A stretch of 64,000 nt of DNA from Strigops habroptila (GCF_004027225.2 NC_044290.2:9130906-9194905); one strand, 5' to 3'; counted from the first letter of the stretch, positions 27,001-43,594 are shown. The notes: generated by a model not told the origin, from the sequence alone. A program made the numbers and translations.

Positions 27001-30000
27001 GGAGCAGCAGACACCATAGCCCTCTGAGACAGGATGTGTCTTGGGGAAATGATGTGTCTCTGAAGGGAAATGACTGCAGCTGTGGCTACAGAAAAATGCA
27101 TGAGCTCCCATATCATAGGATTTTCCAGTGGTTAGTCACTAAGATAACTTCTAAGTCCATCCATCCAGAACAGATTAGTAACTGATGCACAGATATTCCA
27201 TGCAGTTTTTTAGCCATACTATTTTCCCCATTTTGTCCTGCAGGACTGCACTATCCTAATGCAATTTTAGAAGAAGAAAAAGAGGCAGATTTAAAGAGCC
27301 AGGCATTGAACACAGAATCAATAGAGGCATTGCATTTTATCACTAAGCAGAGGCTAAAACTCACTTTCTGGAAGAGTTAAATCTGTCATGAAAAACCATG
27401 TCCTGGCACTTGGGCAAAAAATGGAGATTACATCCCTGTTCCAGCCCCAGCACAGATATTCCATGTCTAGCATATTCTGTTGTCTAGCTCAAGTCAACAC
27501 TGTTCTCTGCTGTCAGATGTACAGTGTCTCACAAGGCATAACCAAAGGACAGGCTTTGTGGAGCTTTTTTAACAGCCCAGCACAAAGGGCAGAGCCTACC
27601 TTCGGTCTTTAAGCATAGAAAAGTAGCTTAGGCTACTGACTCAAAGTACAAACTAGGTCTTCAAAAGTCCTGGACCAAAAAGGTTTGTTTCTGACAAATA
27701 TTTCCTTTATTCTTCCATGATTTCTGCTTATTTATCCATAAAATATTATTGATAATACAATTTCTTTACCAGACTCTTGGACAACTGGCTTTGTCAAGTG
27801 CTTTAAGAGCTACATACTAAGTAATCCAATTGAAATTACAAAGATTTCCTGAAGAACCACATGTTGCCTTGTGCAACTGCTCTGCAGGACTTTCTGATGT
27901 TACTTTGTGAACGAAGCAACTCATCCTTAATTTATGTAGCTGATATAAATAGCATCCATGAAAGACCTTACAGAACAAGACAGTTAGAAACAGCCTCCTC
28001 TGAGTGACATGTTTCAGGAATTTACTGCTGTACTACAACATCTGTCTCCAGCTATTGTCTGATTCAACGTGACAGTGTGTATTTGTCCCAGCGGTATTCA
28101 GCTTAGACAAATGAAGTGTTAATAGGAAGACTGTCAGCCCAAACAAGCATTTAAGAGAGTTGACGTACAGCACTAGTTTTGACCATACCGTATTATTTGG
28201 CCACTAAAGGAAAACCAAACCTTCTCTACTTTTTCTTTTCCCCCATGGCCCAGCATCAATTTCAAATAAGAATTTTGTTGTCTGCAAAAGATGAGCTGCA
28301 AAATCTATATTGTAGGTCTCTCTGAGTCTTAATTATGCTGATGCTGAGAGCAGGGTACCACTGACAGTGATGCCAAAAGCTGACTCAGTCCTGCTGCTAC
28401 AAATTCACCCCTTAGACACTTAAACCGGCCCTCACTGGATTGTTCTGACTTTCTATGTTTCTTCAAGCAGGTGGAAGTTTTTTCCATGTGTCTTATACAA
28501 GTTACTTCCAAATATTGTAAATCAAGAGACAAAATTAATTCCAGGAGATTTATGAAATTCTAACAGTATTGTGTACTTCTCCAGGTAATTCAATCTGTAA
28601 GCTTCAGAGGCAAAAATGGCTAAAAAGCCTTAACCTCAGGAGATGATTATTTTCTGCCACAGGGAAGCAACTGATTCAGAATGAGCTGTTGCAAGATGTG
28701 TGTAGCACATACAGTTTTGTAGATTACTGAAGAGAACCCTGGCTAACTGGCTTTAGAAGCTTTCTGCTGTGTCTTACACTAATGAGTCTGTGGAGATTTA
28801 TAAACGCGCTCCAGGAAACTAAATCTATAAATAAGATCAATCATGACACAAAAGCATTTGTAGATTCAATAAAAACAGTAATCCTTTTTGGTTTTTAATA
28901 ATCCAATTCCTAACACTTTCTGAACTGCAGAAATACCCATCCACAGCCTGCACTAGCTTCCTCTATGCTTTAATGGAATCAACCACAAGTCCACTGTGAA
29001 ATCAGTTTGAGAGGATTTAAGAGAAAGTTATCTCTAAAATTATTTCATCCTAAAAATTCTAAAGCCAGGTTGCATGCCAGACAAGAACAGCACAGATATT
29101 TAAGTAGGTTAGTGGGTCTAGTGAAGTGCTGAAAGTAACCTGAAGCAAAATCTGTCACCATATGTCTTGAATCATTCTTTTATTCCACTCTTTAAACCCT
29201 TTAAAAATAGAACCATAGGAAAGGTGAGGGTTTTTCTTTCTTTTCTTTTTAGCAGTAGAATTCAGGGGCAACATATCTAATAAAAAATGCCATCAGAGAT
29301 AATCATCCTGCAAGCAGATACATCCAACCCTATTTGCATATGTACTGATTCACCGACTGCAAAATTAGGGTTTTTTTGAGCAAATGTCACATCTCATTTG
29401 TTCTGCAAAGTGCCTTGTGCAGTTTGGTTGCTACAAATCTAACAGTTTGGATTATACTACTAGAGAGACATTATGTTCCAATTTGAGTCTAATACACAGT
29501 TGGTTAGCTATGAGGAAGTAAGCTTTCACTTTGGTTAAAATGTTCTTTGTGGGTTTTTTTTGGTCTTGTTTATTTTTTTTTTTTGTAACTAGAGCACACT
29601 GGATTCTGTTGACAGCTGCAAATCCACTGTGCAATACAGTAGATCAAATGTTGTTCCTCGCAGCAGTGTAAGATATCTGCATATGCAATAGCTTATACTG
29701 AACAATTAGTTTTTAAAGGTAGTCTGGAAAAAAGCTGGTTGCAGCAGTGGGCTAATCTATTTTTTCTTAAGTAATTTCTAGCGTTATATGCTATTAAAAT
29801 TGGTTTTATTAGATCCCCATTGTCAGTCTTCCTCAGTCACCTCTGTCTTTCCTTTCTGACCTAATTTAAATCTTGCACAGTTCTTACTATTCCTCCTCTA
29901 CTTATGTTCTTTTCTAATTCATGTCTGGCCCCAGACTGCAGGTGTTGATCTACACTACAGATGGGGTAATAGCTTCAATTTTAGGAACTATACAAGAAGA

Positions 30001-31393
30001 AAGATTCCTGCTTAATTCAAGTCAAATTTTGCCAAGCAGTTCTTCAGCAACGGAATGTAGATGTCCTGTCTGCCCCATCCCCCCTGCCTTTATTTTCATA
30101 GATTGGTAATGTTCTCTCTATTGTAAGCTATATGATTGCAGTAATGGGCTGCTTTTTTTTTTTAGCCATTAGGGGAAAGGAAATGACATATGGAGAGAAT
30201 TCAAGTCCCTCCTCATTCCTAGAGAGTCTATCCAGAAAGTTAGTATGCAGAGCTCCATCCAAGTGTCGTTTCCTGCTCACAATTGGGAAGGGGAGCTGGG
30301 GGTGGGAGGAGGAATGGATACGTAACATTAAATTGCTGCTTCTGATTAACAGCAACATTCTGCAAATGATTTCACAGCATTGCTTTGAACAGAATTGAAT
30401 GTCTGCAGCCCAAGTATGTATAGCAATCCACTGATGAAAGAGCTATTTTTACATCTGTTTCATATAGTGGGTAAGAATGAAGTGATTTGGGTGGTGGAAA
30501 TGTGCCTTGGAGATTATTCAAGATTTTCTGATAATTCTATACCTCAAATCTTCCACATGCCCACAGAGCAGTATTACATACTCCTGGTAGTATAGCTATT
30601 TTACCACTCTGAACCTGTACACAAAGCAATCTGTTGCAGATAAATCAGACAGCTTTCCACTATTTTTCATATCAAATCACACCTTCAAAAGATGATCCCA
30701 TGATTTTCACTTCACATTGCAATGCAAATTAAGTTATGAAGTAAAGTAGAATGCTTCCTCATTATACTGTCTCTTCTGTTGAGCTCATCCAACCTCTTCC
30801 ACAGTGAAATTGGTGCCATTGATTTTGCTTTTAGTATGTCAGTCAACTGCAACTCCCTTCCTTATGTATGTATGATTTACACATCACTTCTGGATTAGCC
30901 CCGTTGTTTTATTTAAATGATTAGCACAACATTTTAATGTGATCGAGCAAGTTCTTCTTAATAAGAATTAACAGGATTTTTCTCCCCGCTGCTTTAATTT
31001 TTCTCTCCTCTCCTCATCCCTTTAAATCCCAACTCCTCTTCCCTCCCACTAATGACACTCCCTAGGGCAGTGGGTGAACTGCAACCTGGAAACAGGCCAT
31101 GGTTCTTCCACGAAATCTTCTGGCTTCTGCGGAAGAGCGTCCATTTCCTGGAGCCAGTCTGAGACAGACAGTGCTTTGCAGTCAGAAACAGGACTGGAAT
31201 CCAGTGACCCCTGGTCCATATGAAGTGCTATGAAACTCACAGCAAATCAATTCTTTCTTAGCTGTCTACATGCTGAGTTTCTGCCTGACTCCTATCAGTG
31301 CCAGGCTGTGGATCAATGAGGAAGTGTTTTTCAAACACAAACAACTCTGTAGGTTGAATGTGCTTGTGAATGCTTTTTTTCCCTGAAATTTGC

Positions 31394-31441
31394 AATTGGG
31401 TTTGGTACACCCCTCCCATCCTCAGGAGGGGTCACCCAATT
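31394..31441. repeat. 48-bp bipartite inverted repeat (possible hairpin)
   Basis: Outer arms AATTGGGT (31394-31401) and ACCCAATT (31434-31441) are perfect reverse complements. Inner arms ACCCCTCC (31409-31416) and GGAGGGGT (31425-31432) are also perfect. The inner arms flank an 8-base loop. Between outer and inner arms there are seven bases on the left and one on the right, giving an asymmetric bulge. It is intergenic and its function is unknown. Confidence 0.85.
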
Positions 31442-34400
31442 CCCTCTTAGACTCTTCTCTTAGCACATTCCCCTGAAGGTGAGTCAAGCATAAGCTTTTA
31501 ACTCAGACCAAAGAGTTAACGTATTTCCTAATCAGGTTTTAAGTGAAAGTCACAACATTTTTCTCTATAGGCCAAATATCACCAGTCAGTGAACCTTCAT
31601 TAATTACTTCTGGTTTGGATAACAGTGCTTTTTCCCCAAATTGTACACACTCCTAAAGTTTAGACCTGTGCTTAAATGTTACGTCGTACCTTATCACAAA
31701 AGAGATTCAATACTCCTGAGATTATCCTTTCGCTGAATATAGGATTATCATGACCAGATGTGCCATAGGTTAACTACAGGAATGGACATCAGGATTCCCA
31801 GGCTCCAGGTTAATTCTGCCAGCTACTTTTTGAACACCTGTGGATAGCTTTCTTGTATCCCAGTTTGCCTTGCTGTAAAATAGATTTAGAAACAGATCTG
31901 TGAAATATTGTTAACTAGCGAATTCATTTTCCTGTACACTTACAGCTGTTCCTTTTTGTTCATATACCAGTGTAGTTCTGTGCAATTTAAATCATTTTGT
32001 ATAGAGCAGCAGGAAGCAGCTTTGCTTAAAAGAATGTTTCAGTCTAAGTCACAGGGAAATAAAGAGTAGGTTTCTCCTAATCTAACTATTTCTAGCTTTT
32101 CTACAGTTTAAGTTGTTCTTTCTGTAGAAGAAAGTGAGCAGACATGCTATTGAACAACAGGACTGCAAAGCCTCTGCCCTCCTTTCAGCATCTTTGGGAA
32201 GAGCAGGTGGAAGCAATCACACAGGCAGCATCTGCTAGCAGCAGAATTTCAGAGGTGGTTATGTTTGCTGAGATCTTATACTGAAATCTTGCCATCACTC
32301 TACAGATAAAATAGCATTAGCAACAACTGCATTCCAAGCCAGTTGATGTCAGCAGGGGTCTGTTATTGTTGCTTTCAGCATAGAGGAGTTGGCAGACTGA
32401 CACATAGGCCACCAGACATTTATTCCAGCCCTTGTCCTGAATTAAGCATTTGCCAAATAACAAAGGCTAGTTCTTAAATCTGGCTGGGCAACACACACAC
32501 AAAAACCCAAAACAAAACCCCAACCAACAAACTGAGAACTAGGAGCAACAACAATTCTCCTCTCCCTTTTTGCTCCTACCCCATTTTTAAAGCTAGAGAT
32601 GCAGCCCAATGGGTGACTGTGATCCTAACCTCAGAAATAGTTTGCATTTTCTTAGAATAAGGAGTGACTCACCCCAGTCACTTACTCATAATCACTGTAG
32701 ATTGTTGCTTGTGGAAATACATGCTGCCAAGAACAGGGCTCATTGGTGGATAGGCTGAACACATTTTTCTTGGATAAAAACAAAGTCTCAGTCCCCAGAA
32801 AGTTAATTATTAAGCCACTGAGCTGTCAGGCATCTAGAGAAGAATGTGCAGTGTTCTATTGTTAACTCTATATATTAAATTCTGAAACAACTACTTCAGA
32901 ACAACAAAAAGTAGAAGTAACACTATTAAACAAGTGTTACGCATTTTCATCTCCTTTACTTATACAGAAAGTCAAATTAACTGCATATATGCCAAAAAAC
33001 AATTAAAGCAAGTTTTATTTTAAAGTAATAATACCCTATCACTTTTAAAAGATTATACCTTATATTAAATATTTAACCAGAAATTAGCACATAGACGTTT
33101 CCCATAAGTATAAGAGGTGCCCCAATGGATTTTATTGCAGTATTTTCTTAATAGGAAAATCAAGTACATCATACCTGAGCAGTCCAGGTTGGCTGAAATT
33201 CTGCATCAACCACTTAGAAGCAAACGAGACTGTGAGGCTGCCTGCAGCACCCTCTACCGGAAAAATGCCAGATCTTACAGAGTGAAGAAATGACTCAAGA
33301 ATTCTGAATTCTGTTTCACATTGCCTGTATAAACCCACAAACATAAAGTATGGGGAAGCAGTGGTTTCATTTGTGAAAGCTGAATTTGCATAATTGCATT
33401 TGTATCGGTTAATTCTTTCAGTTCTTTACAGACACAGAAAAATCATCATTTTAGAGACGATGCTTTTAAAGTCAAAGTTGGAGATCTGGCAACAAAGGAA
33501 AGGACACACGACTTCACTGCAGATGCCTAAAAGCCCTGTTTGGTTGGGTTTTTGCCCCAGAACATTAAAGGCTTTGGCATTGCAAGGCAGATGGTTCTTT
33601 CCCCTTTGCAGGGGTACTGCTAAGATAATACCAGAATGTGGTCCCAAGGGTGTTGCAGAGACTGTAGTGTCAGACTTTAGGTCTGTTCCTCAGTCTGGCA
33701 CTATCTACAGCTTCTTCTGCAGGTGCTGGTGCCACCTGCACTCTCTCCCATTAATATAGATGGCAGGCAGGGCTGGGAACATGCCACAGCCACAGTTCAG
33801 TCTCACCCTTGATTTGGCAGCACAGGCACAGAGACAGAAGGTTAGTCTCACTGATGCCAACTTCTCAACCAGAAGATGCAATAGGGTTACAATAGCTAAT
33901 GGTCTGATTATCTTTAGAGATTGCTATAGTAAAGCTTATTACTTACTGCAGCTTAGTTAAAATAGTACAGTCAAAAGTATAAAGTCATCATTAATCAGCG
34001 AGTGTTGCAAGACACTATCTTTTGTGACAGGTACCACACTATTAGCAGCAAGGAGAGCATCTCCAAGGCCATTTTCCAACCTGGGCAGACGAACTCATAT
34101 GGCTTAAGGAGCCCAGCAGAAATGTGCTTCTGCTAGTGAGTTCACAAGTGATTACTCTACAGGAAGCATTATTGCTGCTAACCATAATAAGAGATCAGAA
34201 TGTACAGGGAGACAAGTTATCTACTACCTTTTGTGACATTATCACTACCCTGCAGCACCTTGCACACGGAAGTTATATGGGTGCGCATGTAATTATCAGC
34301 CTCCGGTAAGGGACGGCCCCTTTTTTGCCAACAACTGTAGTAGACTTGCTCCATGATAATGGGGGAGAGCGCAACATCTTCAGCGTTAACAATAACTCAT

Positions 34401-34874
34401 TTGAAGAAGTCTTGGGTAGCACTATGGGAGAAGGGTGTAAATTTAAGTTCTTCATTAAAAATACCTGACCTTAAAAGTACACCGAAATCCAATTATATGG
34501 ATATGCACTTGAAAATAGACTTGAAAGCACACAATAAGCAGACTAATGCACAACACCAGATTCCTTCATCAGGTTCACTTGACAGAATACAAGGGGGTTT
34601 TTTTGGTTGTTTCTTTTAAACTCCCCCTCCATAACGGCAGAAGCAAAGCCTGTGGGAACTCTGGAAGAATTTTGCCCTACCTTCAATTTTATAAAAGCAA
34701 CGTGCTCCATTTCAAATATGGCATGCTTATTAAAAAAAAAAATCTAGCCATGTCACTGACTTCTCCTGCACCACCACAACAGCTAGAGCACCTCAGTGAG
34801 CTAAGTCAATGTAGTTGAGACACATGGACTCTGGGGAGGTTCCAGTTAATGAGTTCTCTATCCAAGGTTTTCCC

Positions 34875-34912
34875 AAAAAAAAAAAACAACAAAAAAAAAA
34901 ACAAAAAAAAAA
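34875..34912. repeat. A-rich low-complexity tract
   Basis: Three A-runs separated by single C or CAAC interruptions, followed by a C-rich stretch. It could be the degenerate tail of an old retroposed copy read on the plus strand, but I recognise no body upstream. Confidence 0.85.
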
Positions 34913-35489
34913 CCCACCCCCAAAAAACAGGACTACTACAGTCCTTCCTCTCTCTGCACTACTTTTCCCCCTCCCAACCTCTGCTGTGTACAACCAACTT
35001 TAGAGTCAGAGTAGGTTACTGCAATTGAAGATTTTTAAGAGTAACAGGACAATAGATTCCAAGACAAAGCCTTCCTTTTTGCCCTCTAGAACAGACAACT
35101 GCTTCAAAGCCTTTATTATGCTCTATGCTAAGACTACCTGAACATACTTACAATTGGTTAACTGCTGTACTTACCCCTCCTCCACACTATTACTTGCAGT
35201 TAAGTAGTACTACTACAGTCTTTAAAAGGCAGAAGACAGTTTAGCTCAGTTATCAACATGGTAGAACAAATCAGAGTTCTGTAAGAGATACCTGTAGAGA
35301 AGCAGCGGTTTGTTTGTTCTGCAGTAATAGATGGCTGCTATACACAGAAGTGGGAGCTTAGAGTGACCAAGCTGTTTAAAACCAGTCTTCAGAGTTGAAT
35401 GGTTTAGACCTGCATTCTTGCCATTCTACATTTTTGATGAATAATACTTACCTTATAAGTCACCTTTTGAGAAAGCAATTGACAGTTAA

Positions 35490-35900
35490 ATTTCATGTCT
35501 TGGTATCACTTTATTGAACTTCAAATATAAACCCTCTTTAAAAGCCTACTCAGTGTATTGATTACAACAATAGGTTATGTAAAACATAAGAGAAGGTTTG
35601 CAGAGTAGTGGCTCATGGTTTGTGAGAAGCCTGTATTGCCCACTCACTTGCATTCTTCTCCCCAACAGGAACAGTAAGAGCCAAAAAGAGAACAAGTATT
35701 TACAAGTATATATGAGAAAGAATGAAGTTTACAGTTAGAAATTCACATATGTACAGTTTTGAACTGTTCAAGTATGTTTCAGTTGGACAAAGTGCTACAG
35801 GTCACATAAAAACATAGTAAGAAGAGGAACTATTAAGACAAAGAGGCAGCAGTCATTTGTGTGCCAAACAACTTTTAGGTGGCTGCAACATACACAGAAT
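35490..35900 (-). other. KPNA2: KPNA2 3' untranslated region
   Basis: From the base after the KPNA2 stop (35903-35901) to about 20 bases past the AATAAA signal, giving a 3' UTR near 410 bases. The cleavage point is inferred from the usual 10-30 base spacing. Confidence 0.65.
35510..35515 (-). terminator. KPNA2: KPNA2 polyadenylation signal AATAAA
   Basis: On the minus strand the hexamer is a canonical AATAAA, the first good one downstream of the stop codon at about 390 bases. Plus-strand text here reads TTTATT. Confidence 0.7.
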
Positions 35901-40646
<4,746 letters not shown>

Positions 40647-41520
40647 CTTGCTTATCAGATTTTTGAGAGAAACAAGTAAGACCAAGCCTTGAAACACAGC
40701 AAATAAACAAGTTTACTCCATGAGAGTTGAATTTAAAAACTGGGATCCATACTTGATAATGAGAGAGGCTTTTCCATATTAGATACAAGAGCAGCCTCTG
40801 ATTTGATCCAAGGTCAAGTAACATAACAGCTATCTCTTTAAACACCTAGATGCTACAGTAAGCTCTACTATTAACAAAAAAGCAGTAGACACACATACAT
40901 TGTTTTAAGACATCCACAAACATTAGCAGAATTACTGTTCTTAGAAAGAAAATTACTGTTGCCTCCCGCAGACAGCACACGTACTTTTAAGTACTATTTT
41001 CACTGTGTCGTATACCTATAGCGCACGGGCACCCCATCCAGCCCCACCTCGAGCCCTTTTTATGGTAACTGCAAGATCTCGCACTGAGCAAGTCCCCGCT
41101 GGAAAGGGCTTGCGGCCAGCAGCATCTAGCACCAGCTACGCCGGTAACGACGCAGGTCCGTGCACGATGGGCTGGTTCCACGGTGACCCACTGCATAAGG
41201 ACCTGGCTTCACTGTAGCCACAACTCAGCCGGCACACACAACCCACTCTGAGAGGCGCTGCCAGGCAGCGGTCTGTGACCACGGAGACCCGAAAAGCTCC
41301 GTATGGACCGCCGGCCTGCCCTACCGGCAACAGAGCCCAGTCCCTTCTGGCAGACCGGCGCACGGCATGCACCCCCGCCGCCCCACCCGGCTTCTCGCTG
41401 CCACAGGCTCCCGCCCCGTCGCCAGGCACCTCCGCCGCAGAGTCCGCGCACAACCCGCTACTGCAAAGGGCCGCACCGCTCCCCGCCTGCGAGCACGCTG
41501 CACTACCCAGCACCCCGCCA

Positions 41521-41602
41521 GGCGGGATTTAAATTTCCCGCGCCCTCGCCCTACCATTGGCCAGTTCGAGCCATAGCAACCTCTCGATTGGCCAGTTTGA
41601 AA
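41521..41602 (-). promoter_or_regulatory. KPNA2: KPNA2 core promoter: paired CCAAT boxes and E2F/CDE-CHR-like palindrome
   Basis: On the minus strand two CCAAT boxes lie at 41591-41587 and 41560-41556, exactly 31 bp apart. Each sits in a duplicated block (plus-strand ATTGGCCAGTTYGA). About 17 bases downstream is a near-palindrome, GGCGGGATTTAAATTTCCCG at 41521-41540. On the coding strand it contains CGCGG, four bases, then TTTAAA, resembling a CDE-CHR module, and TTTCCCGC resembles an E2F site. Paired NF-Y boxes about 31-33 bp apart before a CHR are known from G2/M genes controlled by DREAM and B-MYB/MuvB. The cell-cycle role here is inferred. Confidence 0.7.
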
Positions 41603-41699
41603 CGAGCCTCATCTCGCGACGAAGGGCAACGAATCTCCACCGTGCTCCCGGAAGAGCGGACCCAACGTCACGTATTCCAACAGCCGTCCCCGCCTCAGC

Positions 41700-41718
41700 A
41701 CTACAACTCCCGGCATCC
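41700..41718 (+). promoter_or_regulatory. ZNF143/THAP11-type motif, copy 1
   Basis: ACTACAACTCCCGGCATCC closely matches the known ACTACAAYTCCCAGCATGC promoter element bound by ZNF143 and THAP11. It points right, away from KPNA2. Confidence 0.7.
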
Positions 41719-41775
41719 AATGCGCGGGAAGGCGGCCGCGGCCACAGCACGGCCGGGGGCCGGGGGTGGCGCACG

Positions 41776-41794
41776 GCATGCCGGGAATTGTAGT
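41776..41794 (-). promoter_or_regulatory. ZNF143/THAP11-type motif, copy 2 (inverted)
   Basis: On the minus strand this reads ACTACAATTCCCGGCATGC, a near-perfect consensus. It faces copy 1 across a 57-base gap, about 185-235 bp upstream of the KPNA2 CCAAT boxes. Confidence 0.75.
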
Positions 41795-41899
41795 TACACA
41801 GGTCCCAGCGCTGGGGGGGTACCGGGCACCGAGAACCGGGAGGCCGAGGGGTGCTGCACCCCTGGATGGGTGCGAACAGGGAGGTTTTCACGCTCTTGA

Positions 41900-42940
41900 A
41901 GGGTTTGCGGCATTGACGTGCCGTTTCGTTACATACAGCCTAATTTCTACCTCAGCAACCATCAGGTCACCTCAGGCTTTTCCTGAGCCCGCTCCGCCAT
42001 GTCTCCAAAAACGCGGTGCGTAAGAATTTAACGCGAAGGGGTTGCAAGATTGCAGTTGAAACAGCGATCAGGGTGGATCAAAACTAAATCATTAACTAAA
42101 CAGATCTAAAGCTAAATCCGAACAACAACAAACCCCTATACCCGCCCTTGTGTCATGCCCAGAAAATCAGATAGGGGATTGTTCCGAATTCCGAGGGATG
42201 GAATACAAAAGAACACCCTCACAGAGACAGAAATAGTCTCACAGATCAAATTCAAACCATAAAACCTGGGGCAAAATATGACTGTCAGCAACTCCGTCAT
42301 TTCAACATCCGTAATGGGCAATTCAGAGAAGCGTCAGAGATGCACATTGACACTTCTGTGTGGCAAAACATTACATTAAACCATTTATGCTGATCTGCGC
42401 ACAGAAGCTGACAAAGATGTATGCAGAAGAGGAGGAACTGTCAGTGTCATTTTACATTACTGTTTTCGGGCCTTACAGTTCTGAGCTTTGTAAGAATTAA
42501 ATAAAAATCGCAAAAACATTTAAGCAAGAGCAGGGAAGTCAAGAGAAGAGAAAGTGCGTCAGTCAGAAACAGAGATACCGAAAAGGCCTAGTTGGAAAGG
42601 AAAAAGGCAGCTCAAGAGTAGAAACTGAGGTAAAACACCTGCTGTGCAGAAGGATCGGAGGGCCGCTGTGAAGGAAGTCCATAAATGTGTGGAGAATGTG
42701 CGGTCTGGAGCAGCGAACCTGGGCGAAGGAGGGCGCTGGGAGGAGTGTTCCAGGGCAGGGAGAGAGCTGTCGCCGATGTGGAAACTCGAGGTGTCTGTGG
42801 GCCGATACGGGGTGCACATGGCTTGGGGTGGGAGCTGCCACAGCTTGAAAGGCTGTTATCAATGCAGGAAAGCGATAGGGAGGTGAAGGAATTGGGTGCG
42901 AATGGCCCCACAGCGGCTAAGCTGGTGCTGAGGTGATGGG
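41900..42940. other. Spacer between the two CpG islands
   Basis: About 1 kb of moderately AT-rich DNA becoming GC-rich after 42.6 kb. Overlapping open frames of 60-100 codons occur on both strands near 42.55-42.93 kb, but none has recognisable homology or splice context. I see no gene here. Confidence 0.6.
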
Positions 42941-43105
42941 GTCAGCGAAGGGTGCGCAGGAGGAAAGAAGCAGACCCGTGAGGGGACAAAGCCGGCGGGA
43001 CGAGGCAGAGGAGCCGGCAGCGCAGCACAGGAGCCGGTGGCTGTGGCCGGACCCGTGTGGGTAAGTTTGGAGCGGAGAATCCCCGCACCGCGACGGCCGT
43101 GGCCC

Positions 43106-43155
43106 GAGGCGGGTCTCCTGAGGCGGGTCTCCTGAGGCAGGTCTCCTGAGGCGGG
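43106..43155. repeat. 14-bp tandem repeat, about 3.5 copies
   Basis: The unit GAGGCGGGTCTCCT starts at 43106, 43120 and 43134 (third copy with one G-to-A change), followed by a partial fourth at 43148. Confidence 0.95.
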
Positions 43156-43288
43156 CACGCGCGCAGGACGACGCCCTCGCGCCGCGCTGAGGCAGCCAAC
43201 GGCCGCCGCGCGTGAGGCGGGCGGGGCTGACGGCACGAGCCCAGCCCCTGCAGGCGCGGCTCAGGCTCGCGGAAGGGTAGCTCCCTGA

Positions 43289-43349
43289 CCAATGGACTGT
43301 AAGGAGGCGTGGCGAAAGGACCCCCTCTGCCCAATGGACTGCAAGGAGG
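43289..43349 (+). promoter_or_regulatory. Duplicated CCAAT block
   Basis: CCAATGGACTGTAAGGAGG at 43289-43307 recurs at 43331-43349 with one change, period 42 bp. Each copy begins with a forward CCAAT box, so the pair resembles a plus-oriented NF-Y promoter module 160-220 bp upstream of the tRNA gene. Confidence 0.6.
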
Positions 43350-43510
43350 GAGCGTCTGGGGGGCGTGGCTCTGGAAAAGGGCGTGGCCAAGGGAGGGCGG
43401 GCGGGGCCTCCCGGTCACGAGCAGGGGGAACATGGCAGCCCACTGAGGGGCGGAGCCAGCCCCCGCCGGGCGGGGCTCTTACCATGCAGCGCCTCCAGCT
43501 TTTGCTGGGT

Positions 43511-43583
43511 GACCCAGTGGCCTAATGGATAAGGCATCAGCCTCCGGAGCTGGGGATTGTGGGTTCGAGTCCCATCTGGGTCG
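43511..43583 (+). tRNA. tRNA-Arg (anticodon CCG)
   Basis: A 73-base cloverleaf reads arginine at CGG codons. The acceptor stem GACCCAG pairs with CTGGGTC before the unpaired G. The D arm contains TGGCCTAATGGATAAGG (A box). The anticodon loop is CTCCGGA with CCG at 43544-43546. The anticodon stem is TCAGC/GCTGG with one G-U pair. The T arm contains GGTTCGAGTCC (B box). There is no intron and no encoded CCA. From memory it is identical or nearly so to a human tRNA-Arg-CCG gene next to KPNA2 on chromosome 17, so gene and position appear conserved. It is transcribed by RNA polymerase III from internal boxes. Confidence 0.97.
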
Positions 43584-43594
43584 TACCGCAGATA

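Larger units (their letters stand above)
22050..35480. other. Intergenic DNA between SMURF2 promoter and KPNA2 3' end
   Basis: This 13.4 kb stretch lies behind the SMURF2 promoter and beyond the KPNA2 polyadenylation site. Open frames are short (largest about 133 codons at 22832-23233) and none resembles a known family or forms a convincing splice chain. I saw no CR1 tail, tRNA or retroviral signature. Simple repeats include a TGC tract near 24.05 kb and A-rich sequence near 34.88 kb. A bipartite inverted repeat lies at 31394-31441. Noncoding transcripts and distal enhancers are possible but not visible. Confidence 0.6.
41050..41900 (-). promoter_or_regulatory. KPNA2: KPNA2 CpG island with noncoding first exon
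   Basis: GC- and CpG-rich sequence upstream of the KPNA2 coding exons. Transcription should start near 41.50-41.53 kb, just below the CCAAT and E2F-like elements. The donor of the noncoding exon could not be chosen with confidence. Open frames crossing here (for example 41303-41899 plus) look like stop-poor GC artefacts. Confidence 0.75.

Noticed and set aside
34793-35003. Lysine-rich and Phe-rich frames on both strands
   Set aside because: They are translations of the A-rich tract at 34875-34912.
41303-41899. 198-codon plus-strand frame over the KPNA2 promoter
   Set aside because: It overlaps the promoter elements, is low-complexity Arg/Pro/Ala, and has no recognised family.
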